Part shown: in pieces, positions 1 through 9,365 of the stretch
Numbering within the stretch: position 1 is the first letter of the stretch
Layout: each line of letters begins with the position of its first letter
Assembly (NCBI RefSeq): GCF_035961655.1
Contig: NZ_CP108393.1
Coordinates: 2,711,501 to 2,775,500 of the forward strand
Source: Streptomyces sp. NBC_01317
GTDB lineage: Bacteria; Actinomycetota; Actinomycetes; Streptomycetales; Streptomycetaceae
Reading direction: 5' to 3'
Length of the DNA: 64,000 bases
The notes under the pieces: generated by a model
Database searches by the model: none
Told to the model about the DNA's origin: nothing
What the model saw: the letters and a program-made list of their open reading frames with translations, nothing else
Translations under genes and position numbers: made by a program

Positions 1-363
1 TGCGGCGATGATCTCCTCACGCTGCCGCTGGCCTTCCGCTTTCATCTCCTGGATGATCGCGGCGCCCTGCTCGGTCGCCTCCTGGCGGAGACGTGCGGCC
101 TCGTGACGTGCCTCGGCGAGCTGCGCCTTGTACTGCTCCAGGACGCTCTCGGCCTCGGCCTTGGCGGCGTCGGCCTTCTCGATGCCGCCCTCGATGGCCT
201 CGCGACGCTCTTCGAGAACCTTGTTGATGTTCGGGAGGAGCTTCTTGGCGAGAAAACCGAAGACGATGATGAAGGCGAGCAGGCCGATGATGAGTTCGGG
301 GATCGGGGGAACCAGCGGGTTCTCCGATTCCTCGACCGCGAGCTGAACCAGGGGATGGCTCAC
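1..363 (-). CDS. atpF: ATP synthase F0 subunit b (partial)
   Basis: Membrane-anchored peripheral stalk subunit of the F1F0 ATP synthase. The first 121 codons are in the window and the gene runs off the left edge. It begins at a GTG (363) and reads VSHPLVQLAVEESENPLVPP, then one hydrophobic helix (PELIIGLLAFIIVFGF), then a charged Ala/Glu/Arg-rich helix typical of the b-subunit dimerisation stalk. It lies 42 nt downstream of atpE on the same strand, in the usual order a-c-b. The start is chosen because the family has only a short hydrophilic segment before the membrane helix. Confidence 0.95.
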   Translation of the reverse strand, partial: MSHPLVQLAVEESENPLVPPIPELIIGLLAFIIVFGFLAKKLLPNINKVLEERREAIEGGIEKADAAKAEAESVLEQYKAQLAEARHEAARLRQEATEQGAAIIQEMKAEGQRQREEIIAA

Positions 364-405
364 ATCAGTGCCTTTCGTCTAGTGAGTCTGCGGCGGATCT
401 GGAGA

Positions 406-1613
<1,208 letters not shown>

Positions 1614-1841
1614 CGCGGGCTCCTTCAGCATGGCGCATAGGTACGGCAACCTCGTTGTGTCGGCGCGGCGCGGAGCCGCGGTTCGGCACTGGACAGGTGG
1701 AACGGATGTGGGAGCGGCGGTCGGGTTTCGAGCCTCGCGTCGAAACAACAGGCGTCAGCTCGGATGCCCGCGCCCGCAATGCCGCAGTTGGCACCGGACG
1801 ATAGCAGGGTCCCGAACAGTCGCTTATCCCGGCCCTACCCC

Positions 1842-2279
1842 TCACGTCGAGGACCCCGATTTCTGGGGCGCGCTGCCCTTCGAGGATTCGGGTTCGACGT
1901 AGAGGATCTTGGCCTTCATGTGCGCACGCGCCTGCGCGCCGATCCACACGAGGGTGGCGGCGACGAGCGTGGCGGCGAAGGCCTTCGGATTGAACAGTGT
2001 GGTGTTCTTGAACGCGGCCACGAAGATGAACAGCAGCAGGAGTTGGGCCGTGTACAGCATCAGGCCCATCGCCTGGAACAGGTGCGGCAGCGATTTCGCC
2101 GTCCGTTCGAGCACCACCATCCCGATCCCCATGAAGAGGATCACGACGAGCGCGCCGATACCCGCGCCCAGAGCGCCCTTTCCCCCCGCGACCACACCAC
2201 TGACGACAGCGGCGACGGCACCGGCGGCGGCAGTGGGCACGGCGGTGTGAAGGAGGTTCCGGACGTCGTTGGACGGCAT
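1842..2279 (-). CDS. atpI: AtpI-like membrane protein at head of ATP synthase operon
   Basis: Small 145-aa membrane protein occupying the position of AtpI, the i protein that in other bacteria helps assemble the c ring. Four hydrophobic stretches are visible (AAAGAVAAVVSGVVAG, GIGALVVILFMGIGMVVLE, LMLYTAQLLLLFIFVAAF, AATLVAATLVWIGAQ), then a charged tail ending in a Ser/Gly-rich segment. Sequence conservation in this family is weak, so the name rests mainly on size, topology and position. Its upstream region carries a candidate Rex site at 2407-2424. Confidence 0.8.
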   Translation of the reverse strand: MPSNDVRNLLHTAVPTAAAGAVAAVVSGVVAGGKGALGAGIGALVVILFMGIGMVVLERTAKSLPHLFQAMGLMLYTAQLLLLFIFVAAFKNTTLFNPKAFAATLVAATLVWIGAQARAHMKAKILYVEPESSKGSAPQKSGSST

Positions 2280-2406
2280 GGCGGCAGCTCCGCTTGCTGG
2301 GTGGGGCAGATGGTGTCGTCATGGACGAGCGTAGGCCCGGTCCGAGAGAAGGTTTCTCGGGCCAACGAACCGTCGCACTACGGTCCTTCGGCTCTGTCGC
2401 CGGGTC

Positions 2407-2424
2407 TCGTGAACAGTATCACAA
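2407..2424. promoter_or_regulatory. Candidate Rex (redox) operator upstream of atpI
   Basis: The plus strand shows CGTGA, six bases, then TCACA; read toward atpI this is TTGTGA-N6-TCACGA, one mismatch from a TGTGA-N6-TCACA dyad. Actinobacterial Rex, the NADH/NAD+ sensing repressor, binds such dyads upstream of respiratory genes (family knowledge). The site is 127 nt upstream of the atpI start, in the only intergenic space that can hold the ATP operon promoter. A CRP-type protein would recognise a similar dyad. Confidence 0.5.
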
Positions 2425-2446
2425 ACTATTTGATGAGGTCTTTACC

Positions 2447-2464
2447 CAGGTGGTGTGCCACCTG
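2447..2464. other. Perfect 7-bp inverted repeat between wecA-like gene and atpI
   Basis: CAGGTGG and CCACCTG flank a TGTG loop, giving a perfect 7-bp stem with a 4-nt loop. It lies 89 nt beyond the stop codon of the transferase gene and upstream of the ATP operon. It could be the terminator of the upstream transcript or an operator; no T-run follows it. Confidence 0.4.
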
Positions 2465-2552
2465 TCACACGTGAGAGTGACCGCGCCCATGTGCGTCAGA
2501 GAAATGCGCATGTTGTGTGGTATTGGACCTCAACGCGGTAAATGGAAAAGCG

Positions 2553-3884
2553 TCATCGCCGTGAACCGGCCTTGCCGCGTTCAGGAAGACGCGAACGAGC
2601 GCCGAGGGCGGTCGCGCCGTTGACGCCGGCGGGAACAGGCGTACGTTCCTCCGGCATCTCCCCTGCGTCGGGGGCGAGTCCGGGCACGATGTCCTCCACC
2701 GTGATCCCGGCCCGCCGGCGGCGCCGGTAGCGGGGCGGGACGAACGACTCAGCCCACCGCGGCGCCCGCGGTGTGAACCGGGGCAGCAGCAGGAGCACCA
2801 GACCCATCGCGCTCAGCGGCACGATGAGCAGCAGGATCCACATCGCCGTCGAGTGCACCGAGTAGAGCACCACACCGAACGCGATCAGCGCGGACCAGAA
2901 GTACATGATCAGGACCGACCTGCTGTGCGAGTGCCCGATCTCCAGCAGGCGGTGGTGCAGGTGCCCCCGGTCGGCCGCGAACGGCGACTGGCCGTTCCAG
3001 GTACGGCGCACGATGGCCAGCACCAGGTCCGCGAACGGGATGGCGATGATCGTCAGCGGCAGCAGCAGCGGGATGAAGACCGGCAGCATCTCGTGCGTGG
3101 CCTCCCGCTCGGAGCCGGCGAACAGGCCCAGCCGGTCCGGGTCGACCTGGCCGGTGATGGAGATGGCGCTCGCGGCGAGCACCAGGCCGATGAGCATCGA
3201 GCCCGAGTCGCCCATGAAGATCCGCGCGGGATGCATGTTGTGGGGCAGGAACCCCAGGCACATCCCCATGAGGATGGCAGCGAACAGCGTCGCGGGGGCG
3301 GCCTCCTCGATGCCGTACCCGACCCAGAGCCGGTACGAGTAGAGGAAGAACGCGCTGGCCGCGATGCACACCATGCCGGCCGCGAGGCCGTCCAGGCCGT
3401 CCACGAAGTTCACCGCGTTGATCGAGATGACCACCAGCGCGACGGTCAGCAGATTGCCCTGCCAGGCGGTCAGCGCGACGGTGCCGACACCGGGGACCGG
3501 GATCCACAGGATGGTGAGGCCCTGGATCACCATCACGCCGGCGGCGATCATCTGCGCGCCGAGCTTGATCAGGGCGTCGATCTCGAACTTGTCGTCCAGG
3601 ACCCCGACCAGCCAGATCAGCGCGGCGCCCGAGAGCAGCGCGCGGGGCTCGTTGGAGCGCTCGAAGACCCCGCTCAGGTTCTGGAGGTTGTCCGCGACGA
3701 GCAGACCGGCGCAGAGCCCGAGGAACATGGCGATCCCGCCGAGCCTCGGTGTCGGCTCCCGGTGCACGTCGCGGGCGCGGATCTCCGGCATGGCGCCGGT
3801 CGCGATCGCGAACTTCCGCACCGGGCCGGTCAGCAGGTAGGTAACCGCGGCCGTCACACAGAGCGTCAGCAGGTAATCACGCAC
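2553..3884 (-). CDS. MraY/WecA-family undecaprenyl-phosphate sugar-1-phosphate transferase
   Basis: Polytopic membrane enzyme that transfers a HexNAc-1-phosphate from UDP-sugar to undecaprenyl phosphate, the first step of wall teichoic acid or polysaccharide synthesis (family knowledge). Family motifs seen: PTPRLGGIAMF, the acidic pair in VGVLDDKFEID, NAVNFVDGLDGLAAG, IFMGDSGSMLIG and the His-rich RGHLHHRL loop, with about ten hydrophobic segments. The C-terminal tail is Arg/Ala-rich and cytoplasmic. I use the GTG at 3884 (VRDYLLTLC) because relatives start at that residue; a GTG at 3923 would add 13 residues. It is a WecA/TagO-type enzyme rather than MraY, because no murein genes surround it. 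Confidence 0.88.
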   Translation of the reverse strand: MRDYLLTLCVTAAVTYLLTGPVRKFAIATGAMPEIRARDVHREPTPRLGGIAMFLGLCAGLLVADNLQNLSGVFERSNEPRALLSGAALIWLVGVLDDKFEIDALIKLGAQMIAAGVMVIQGLTILWIPVPGVGTVALTAWQGNLLTVALVVISINAVNFVDGLDGLAAGMVCIAASAFFLYSYRLWVGYGIEEAAPATLFAAILMGMCLGFLPHNMHPARIFMGDSGSMLIGLVLAASAISITGQVDPDRLGLFAGSEREATHEMLPVFIPLLLPLTIIAIPFADLVLAIVRRTWNGQSPFAADRGHLHHRLLEIGHSHSRSVLIMYFWSALIAFGVVLYSVHSTAMWILLLIVPLSAMGLVLLLLPRFTPRAPRWAESFVPPRYRRRRRAGITVEDIVPGLAPDAGEMPEERTPVPAGVNGATALGARSRLPERGKAGSRR

Positions 3885-4099
3885 AGGCTGCCCCACAGGA
3901 ATCGCTGGCCATCCGAGGCCCACACATTAGCCCGCGCCGGAAGCGCGGACGGATACCGCGTCCCCCCAGGAGGAGGACACATGGTTCTGGCAGATGGTTG
4001 CACGGCTTCGTGTCGACACCAATTCCATTCAGGAAAGAGGGCCGCACGGCGGAAAGCGTTCGGCCGGTTCCCGTACCCGGGCGGAGCCGGTGCGGGGTC

Positions 4100-4765
4100 C
4101 TAGAAGACGCGGCGGGCCGGCACCCCGGTGAGGGCCGTGACCACCGGGTCCAGCGCCTGGTTGATCTCGTCGCCGATCGAGCGGAAGAACGTGATGGGGG
4201 CGCCGTACGGGTCGTAGACCTCGTCGGCCTCCGCGCTGGGCGCCAGCAGCCAGCCCCGCAGGGCCGCCGCGGCGCGGACCAGGGCGCGGGCGCGTTCCAC
4301 CATGCCCTCGTCCAGCGGGTCGGGCAGGGTGGCCGGGTCTATGGCCCGTACCAGCCGGGTGAACTCCTTGAGCGTGAACGTGCGCAGCCCCGCGGAGTGG
4401 CCCATGGAGATCACCTGCGCGCGGTGGTCGCGGGTCGCGGTGAGGACCAGGTCGGCCCGGATGACGTGCTCGTCGAGGAGTTCGCGGCCGACGAACCCGG
4501 ACGCGTCGGCGCCGAAGTCGGCGAGGACCGCCTCGGCGTTGGACTCCATGGGGGCCCCTTCGTGGCCCCAGGTGCCCGCGCTCTCCACGATCAGCCCGTC
4601 GGTGAGGCGCGCGCCGAGGCGCACGCTCAGGGCATGCCGGTTCAGCCGCTCGGTGATGGGCGAGCGGCAGACGTTGCCGGTACTGACGTGGAGGATGCGG
4701 AAGGTGTCGATGTTGCTGCCGGTGTATGCGGTCTCCGCTATGCCACGCCCCTCAGGGGCGGTCAA
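4100..4765 (-). CDS. Low-molecular-weight tyrosine phosphatase-like protein with altered active site
   Basis: A 221-aa protein with the LMW-PTP fold signature. The P-loop reads HVSTGNVCRSP (residues 26-36) and the general-acid motif DPY is at 185-187. In true LMW-PTPs the nucleophile is the Cys of C-x5-R (VCxGNICRS). Here that position is Ser28, while Cys33 and Arg34 are kept, so phosphatase activity is doubtful. Translation starts at a TTG overlapping the stop of the upstream gene (TTGA), which implies coupling. Start and coupling are read directly from the sequence; loss of activity is inference. The family acts on cytoplasmic phosphotyrosine or phosphoarginine proteins. Confidence 0.8.
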   Translation of the reverse strand: MTAPEGRGIAETAYTGSNIDTFRILHVSTGNVCRSPITERLNRHALSVRLGARLTDGLIVESAGTWGHEGAPMESNAEAVLADFGADASGFVGRELLDEHVIRADLVLTATRDHRAQVISMGHSAGLRTFTLKEFTRLVRAIDPATLPDPLDEGMVERARALVRAAAALRGWLLAPSAEADEVYDPYGAPITFFRSIGDEINQALDPVVTALTGVPARRVF

Positions 4766-5409
4766 TTGGCCACCTCGAGGTCGGGTACCACCTTGCGGAG
4801 CTCGGCCGCGTCGAGCGATCCGGCCCGCAGCAGCACGGGGACCTTGCCGGTGACGTCCACGATCGAGGACGGGACGATGCCGGGCGTCCGGCCGCCGTCG
4901 AGGTAGACGGAGACGGAGTCCCCGAGCATCTCCTGGGCGGCGTCGCAGTCCTCGGGAGCCGGGTGTCCCGTGAGGTTGGCGCTGGAGACGGCCATCGGGC
5001 CGACCTCCGTGAGCAGCTCGATCGCGACGGGGTGCAGCGGCATGCGGATGGCGACCGTGCCCCGGGTGTCGCCGAGGTCCCACTGGAGGGACGGCTGGTG
5101 CTTGGCGACGAGCGTGAGGGCGCCCGGCCAGAAGGCGTCGACCAGCTCCCAGGCCTGCTCGGAGAAGTCCGTGACGAGGCCGTGGAGGGTGTTCGGGGAG
5201 CCGATGAGCACAGGGGTGGGCATGTTGCGGCCGCGCCCCTTGGCGTCGAGCAGGTCGGCGACGGCCTCGGCGCTGAAGGCGTCCGCGCCGAGCCCGTAGA
5301 CGGTGTCGGTGGGCAGCACGACCAGCTCACCGCGGCGAATCGCCGACGCGGCCTCACGCAGACCCGTCGTACGGTCGGTCGCGTCGTTGCAGTCGTATCG
5401 CCGTGCCAT
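4762..5409 (-). CDS. tsaC: L-threonylcarbamoyladenylate synthase (Sua5/YciO/YrdC family)
   Basis: Makes threonylcarbamoyl-AMP from Thr, bicarbonate and ATP for the t6A37 modification of ANN-decoding tRNAs. The 215-aa product is a single YrdC domain: the KxR/SxN-type ATP pocket is represented by LVVLPTDTVYGLGADA near residue 35, followed by FWPGALTLV, GTVAIRMPLHP and AVSSANLTGHPAP. It has no C-terminal Sua5 domain, so it is TsaC-like in length. It sits between prmC and the phosphatase-like gene, overlapping the latter by 4 nt, in the translation-related block. Confidence 0.93.
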   Translation of the reverse strand: MARRYDCNDATDRTTGLREAASAIRRGELVVLPTDTVYGLGADAFSAEAVADLLDAKGRGRNMPTPVLIGSPNTLHGLVTDFSEQAWELVDAFWPGALTLVAKHQPSLQWDLGDTRGTVAIRMPLHPVAIELLTEVGPMAVSSANLTGHPAPEDCDAAQEMLGDSVSVYLDGGRTPGIVPSSIVDVTGKVPVLLRAGSLDAAELRKVVPDLEVAN

Positions 5410-5464
5410 CAGCCTGACTCCTCGTTCTTCGAAGCTCTGTGGGTGCCGCCGGGGGTCCGCACGC

Positions 5465-6370
5465 TCACGGCATGGCCTTGCGGGCCGTGGCGAAGCGGGG
5501 GCGTTTGTTCAGGTCGGGGTGGTCGGCGGCGTCCGCCCAGCCGGACTCCTCGCTGAAGATCCAGGGCACCTGGCCGCCCTGGGTGTCCGCGTGCTCGATC
5601 ACGACGAGCCCGCCGGGCCGCAGCAGGCGGTGCGCGGTGCGCTCGATGCCGCGGATCGTGTCGAGGCCGTCCTCGCCGGAGAAGAGCGCCATCTCCGGGT
5701 CGTGGTCCCGGGCCTCGGGGGCGACGTACTCCCACTCGGTGAGCGGGATGTACGGCGGGTTCGAGATGACCAGGTCGACCTGGCCTTCGAGCTCCGGGAG
5801 GGCCGTCAGGGCGTCTCCCTGGTGCACGATGACCCTGGACCCCTCGGCGTTCTTCCGCGTCCACGTGAGGGCGTCCTCGGACAGCTCCACGGCGTGCACG
5901 CGCGAGCGCGGCACCTCCTGCGCCATGGCGAGCGCGATCGCGCCGGAGCCCGAGCAGAGGTCCACGATGAGCGGCTCGACGACGTCCATGGCCCGTACGG
6001 CGTCTATCGCCCAGCCGACGACCGACTCGGTCTCCGGGCGTGGCACGAAGACGCCGGGGCCCACCTGGAGCTCCAGGTAGCGGAAGAAGGCGCGGCCGGT
6101 GATGTGCTGGAGCGGCTCACGGGCCTCGCGGCGGGCGATCGTCTCCCAGTACCGGGCGTCGAAGTCCGTGTCCTTGACGTGGTGCAGCTCTCCCCGCTTG
6201 ACGCTGTGCACGTAGGCGGCGAGCTCCTCCGCGTCGAAGCGCGGTGAGGGCACGCCCGCGTCCGCCAGCCGCTGGGTGGCCTGGGCCACCTCGGCGAGCA
6301 GCAGACTGCGGGGCGCGGGCCCGCGGCGGAGCCGCTGAGGGTCGCTGGGCCCCCCAGATGATGGCTGCAC
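5465..6370 (-). CDS. prmC: Peptide chain release factor N5-glutamine methyltransferase
   Basis: Methylates the Gln of the GGQ motif in release factors, using S-adenosylmethionine. The 301-aa protein has the N-terminal helical substrate-binding domain (LAEVAQATQRLADAGVPSPR...), the SAM-binding loop VDLCSGSGAIALAMA, and the catalytic NPPY motif in DLVISNPPYIPLTEW. It starts at GTG 6370, 39 nt downstream of prfA, whose product is its substrate. The first ~20 residues (Ser/Pro/Arg-rich) precede the conserved domain and the true start could be slightly internal. Confidence 0.95.
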   Translation of the reverse strand: MQPSSGGPSDPQRLRRGPAPRSLLLAEVAQATQRLADAGVPSPRFDAEELAAYVHSVKRGELHHVKDTDFDARYWETIARREAREPLQHITGRAFFRYLELQVGPGVFVPRPETESVVGWAIDAVRAMDVVEPLIVDLCSGSGAIALAMAQEVPRSRVHAVELSEDALTWTRKNAEGSRVIVHQGDALTALPELEGQVDLVISNPPYIPLTEWEYVAPEARDHDPEMALFSGEDGLDTIRGIERTAHRLLRPGGLVVIEHADTQGGQVPWIFSEESGWADAADHPDLNKRPRFATARKAMP

Positions 6371-6409
6371 GCTGGTTCCTCCGGACTGCGAGAGTGGGTC
6401 GGGGACGGG

Positions 6410-7489
6410 TTACTGGGCGGCGGCGAGCTTCGCGGCGGAATCGGCGTCCACACAGGCCTGGATGACCGCGTCCAGCTCCCCGTCGAGCACCTGGTCCAAG
6501 TTGTACGCCTTGAAGCCGACACGGTGGTCCGAGATCCGGTTTTCCGCGAAGTTGTACGTACGGATCTTCTCGGAGCGGTCGACCGTGCGTACCTGACTGC
6601 GACGGACGTCCGAAGCGGCGAGGTCGGCCTCCTCCTGCGCGGCGGCGAGCAGCCGCGAGCGCAGGATGCGCATGGCCTGCTCCTTGTTCTGGAGCTGGCT
6701 CTTCTCGTTCTGGCAGGACGCGACGACCCCGGTCGGCACGTGGGTGATGCGCACGGCGGAGTCGGTGGTGTTGACGGACTGGCCGCCGGGCCCCGAGGAG
6801 CGGTAGACGTCGATCCGCAGGTCGTTGGGGTTGATCTCGACCTCGATCTCCTCGGCCTCCGGGGTCACGAGGACACCGGCGGCGGAGGTGTGGATACGGC
6901 CCTGCGACTCGGTGGCGGGCACGCGCTGCACCCGGTGCACGCCGCCCTCGTACTTGAGCCGTGCCCAGACGCCCTGCCCGGGCTCGGTGGCGCCGTTGCC
7001 GCCCTTGGTCTTGACCGCGACCTGGACGTCCTTGTAGCCGCCCAGCTCCGACTCGGTGGCGTCGATGATCTCGGTCTTCCAGCCGACGCGCTCCGCGTAC
7101 CGCAGGTACATGCGGAGCAGGTCGCCGGCGAAGAGCGCCGACTCGTCGCCGCCCGCGCCGGCCTTGACCTCCAGGATGACGTCCTTGTCGTCGCTGGGGT
7201 CGCGGGGCACCAGGAGCAGGCGGAGCTTCTCGGTGAGCTGCTCGCGCTGCTTCTCCAGGTCCTTGACCTCGGCGGCGAAGTCGGGGTCGTCGAGCGCGAA
7301 CTCGCGGGCCGTCCCGATGTCGTCCCCGGTCTGCTTCCAGGAGCGGTACGTGGTGATGATCGGGGTCAGCTCGGCGTAACGCTTGTTGAGCTTGCGCGCG
7401 TTGGCCTGGTCCGAGTGGACCGACGGGTCGGCGAGCTTCTTCTCCAGATCGGCGTGCTCGCCGATCAGTTCCTCGACCGCCTCGAACAT
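6410..7489 (-). CDS. prfA: Peptide chain release factor 1
   Basis: Recognises UAA and UAG at the ribosomal A site and triggers peptide release. The 359-aa product starts [21 protein letters not shown]. It has the codon-recognition PxT tripeptide in [16 protein letters not shown] and the catalytic GGQ in [18 protein letters not shown]. The ATG at 7489 is used because upstream in-frame residues do not resemble RF1. It is followed by its modifying enzyme prmC and preceded by rpmE, a common bacterial order. Confidence 0.97.
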   Translation of the reverse strand: MFEAVEELIGEHADLEKKLADPSVHSDQANARKLNKRYAELTPIITTYRSWKQTGDDIGTAREFALDDPDFAAEVKDLEKQREQLTEKLRLLLVPRDPSDDKDVILEVKAGAGGDESALFAGDLLRMYLRYAERVGWKTEIIDATESELGGYKDVQVAVKTKGGNGATEPGQGVWARLKYEGGVHRVQRVPATESQGRIHTSAAGVLVTPEAEEIEVEINPNDLRIDVYRSSGPGGQSVNTTDSAVRITHVPTGVVASCQNEKSQLQNKEQAMRILRSRLLAAAQEEADLAASDVRRSQVRTVDRSEKIRTYNFAENRISDHRVGFKAYNLDQVLDGELDAVIQACVDADSAAKLAAAQ

Positions 7490-7609
7490 CGGGGTCTCTC
7501 CTGGGTTGATGCGAAGGTGCTGCACACGGGCTTCGAAGGTGCTTCGGGACGCCAAAGCGCCGGTCTCGGCGCCCGGGAGAGGGCACCGAGGACCGGCGCG
7601 GGATGCTCG

Positions 7610-7831
7610 CTACTTCTTGGCGGCGGCGGCCTTGCCGAAGCGGGCCTCGAAGCGGGCCACGCGGCCACCGGTGTCGAGGATCTTCTGCTTGCCCGTGTAG
7701 AACGGGTGGCACTCGGAGCAGAGGTCGGCGCGGATGGTGCCCGACTCGATCGTGCTCCGGGTGGTGAACGACGCACCGCAGGTGCAGCTGACCTGGGTCT
7801 CGACGTACGTGGGGTGGATGTCGCGCTTCAA
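7610..7831 (-). CDS. rpmE: 50S ribosomal protein L31 (zinc-binding type)
   Basis: The 73-aa protein [18 protein letters not shown]... carries four cysteines (C16, C18, C38, C41), so it is the C+ zinc-containing form. Streptomyces usually also has a Cys-free paralogue under Zur control elsewhere (family knowledge). The tail is Ala/Lys-rich. It lies between the LCP gene and prfA. The 204-nt upstream gap holds a GC hairpin at 7976-8006. Confidence 0.97.
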   Translation of the reverse strand: MKRDIHPTYVETQVSCTCGASFTTRSTIESGTIRADLCSECHPFYTGKQKILDTGGRVARFEARFGKAAAAKK

Positions 7832-7975
7832 GGTGTCTCCTAGGGAACATCCCCGCCGGGGGCGGGGAAGGCGCCGGGTCGCACGTGCGGAGTGCTCGTA
7901 CGTGAACCGGGGCCGACGGACCAGTCTGCCAGGACGGGCCGCATCTGCCCAAACCGGGGGGCGCCCGGTTGTATT

Positions 7976-8006
7976 CCGGGGGCGTACGGGCGGACGTACT
8001 CCCCGG
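7976..8006 (-). terminator. GC-rich hairpin downstream of LCP gene
   Basis: The arms CCGGGGGCGTAC and GTACTCCCCGG pair with one small internal mismatch around an 8-nt loop, 30 nt beyond the stop of the LCP gene and upstream of rpmE. There is no T-run, as is usual for high-GC actinobacterial terminators, so function is inferred from position. Confidence 0.45.
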
Positions 8007-8035
8007 GGGGATGCACTCCCCCGAGGCGATGGACG

Positions 8036-9136
8036 TCAGCCGCCCTCGACCACCCGGCCCACGTTCTCCTTGTCGCCCGCCGAGTCCTTCGTCGCGGACG
8101 CCGGGATCGGGCGGTCGTGCGCGAGGGCGGTCCAGACCTGTCCGGACTCCTTCCGGAGCGGCAGTACGCGGTTCCCGTCCGCCGGGTCGTACCGCACCGG
8201 CAGTGTGATCATCTTGAGGTTCTTGCCGCCGATGTCCTTGAGGCCCCCCGCGAAGCCGATCAGCTTGTTCACCGAGTCGAGCTGGGAGTCGGGAGTGATC
8301 GCGCTGGTGGCCGTGTCGGCGAGGTCGAAGAGCTTCTTGGGATTGCTGAACACCCCGACGCTCTTGATCTGGCTGATCAGCGACTTGATGAAGATCTGCT
8401 GGAGCTGGATACGGCCCAGGTCGCTGCCGTCGCCGACGCTGTGCCGGGTCCTGACCAGGCCGAGCGCCTGCTCGCCGTGGAGCGTGTGGGTGCCGGCCGC
8501 GAGCTTCAGGTGGCTCTTGGGGTCGTCGATGGCCCGCGTGGTGGTGATCTTCACCCCGCCCAGCTCGTCGACGATCTTCTTGAAGCCGGTGAAGTCGACC
8601 TCGATGTAGTGGTCCATGCGGATGCCGGACAGCGACTCGACGGTCTTGACCGCGCACGCGGGGCCGCCGACCTCGTACGCCGAATTGAACATGGCGAGGT
8701 GCGCGGCCGGGACCGGGCGGCCCTTGGAGTCGGTGCACGCGGGCCGGTCCACCAGGGTGTCGCGCGGTATCGACACCACACTGGCCTTCTTGTGGCCCTT
8801 GTAGACGTGCACGACCATCGCCGTGTCCGAACGGGCCGTACCGCTGTCGCGTCCGTACTCGTCGTTCTTGCCGGCCCGCGAGTCCGAGCCCAGGACCAGG
8901 ATGTCCTCGGAGCCGTTGTCGACGTCGTGGGGGCGGCCGGTCCCCAGCTGGGCGTTGATGTCGACGCCCTTGATGTTGCCGTTGAGCTTGAAATACACGT
9001 ACGTGAGACCGCCGCCGCAGAGCACGAGCAGAACGGCCAGGCACCACACCAGGACGACGACCGGCCGGCGGTGCCCGCCGGGCGCCCTGTGGCGTCTGCC
9101 GCCGGCCCCCACGGGCCCTCCGCTCGGTTCGGTCAT
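8036..9136 (-). CDS. LytR-CpsA-Psr (LCP) family cell-wall glycopolymer ligase
   Basis: Attaches teichoic acid or other undecaprenyl-linked polymers to peptidoglycan outside the membrane. The 366-aa protein has a short cytoplasmic Gly/Arg/His-rich N-terminus, one membrane helix (VVVLVWCLAVLLVLCGGGL, about residues 26-44), then the LCP domain: ILVLGSDSRAG, RSDTAMVVHV, VVSIPRDTLVD, the MDHYIEVDF strand and the late LVRTRHSVGDGSDLGRIQLQ block, whose arginines bind the lipid pyrophosphate. The ATG has a GGGAG site. It is the functional partner class for the WecA-like enzyme at 2553-3884. Confidence 0.93.
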   Translation of the reverse strand: MTEPSGGPVGAGGRRHRAPGGHRRPVVVLVWCLAVLLVLCGGGLTYVYFKLNGNIKGVDINAQLGTGRPHDVDNGSEDILVLGSDSRAGKNDEYGRDSGTARSDTAMVVHVYKGHKKASVVSIPRDTLVDRPACTDSKGRPVPAAHLAMFNSAYEVGGPACAVKTVESLSGIRMDHYIEVDFTGFKKIVDELGGVKITTTRAIDDPKSHLKLAAGTHTLHGEQALGLVRTRHSVGDGSDLGRIQLQQIFIKSLISQIKSVGVFSNPKKLFDLADTATSAITPDSQLDSVNKLIGFAGGLKDIGGKNLKMITLPVRYDPADGNRVLPLRKESGQVWTALAHDRPIPASATKDSAGDKENVGRVVEGG

Positions 9137-9285
9137 GGATCTCCCTCAGTCCGTGGTGCCGGTACCGCTACCTCCCGCCGGGATCGAGGCCCGAAACGTA
9201 CCGTTTCTCGTCACCGGGCTGTTTATCGTCACATATACAGACGGTGAAGGACCGAGCGGGGTTCCACAACCCGGGCGGAACGTAC

Positions 9286-9320
9286 AGAACCGCCCCGGCA
9301 CGCAGTGCCGGGGCGGTTCT
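9286..9320 (-). terminator. Strong hairpin terminator after rho
   Basis: A perfect 16-bp stem (arms 9286-9301 and 9305-9320) closes on a 3-nt loop, 46 nt past the rho stop codon. It is the cleanest intrinsic-terminator-like structure in the first 10 kb. Confidence 0.8.
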
Positions 9321-9365
9321 GGGGAGCGTACGAGCGCGTATGAGCGCCTCGGAGCGGCGGATCCG

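Noticed and set aside
4100..5083. Longer 327-codon version of the phosphatase-like gene
   Set aside because: The extra 106 residues would be read inside the t6A enzyme gene in another frame; the TTG overlapping the TGA stop fits coupling.
6117..9047. Very long minus-strand open frame (976 codons) across prmC, prfA, rpmE and the LCP gene
   Set aside because: It overlaps real genes in another frame, encodes Arg/Gly/Pro-rich low-complexity sequence without motifs, and arises from the high GC content.
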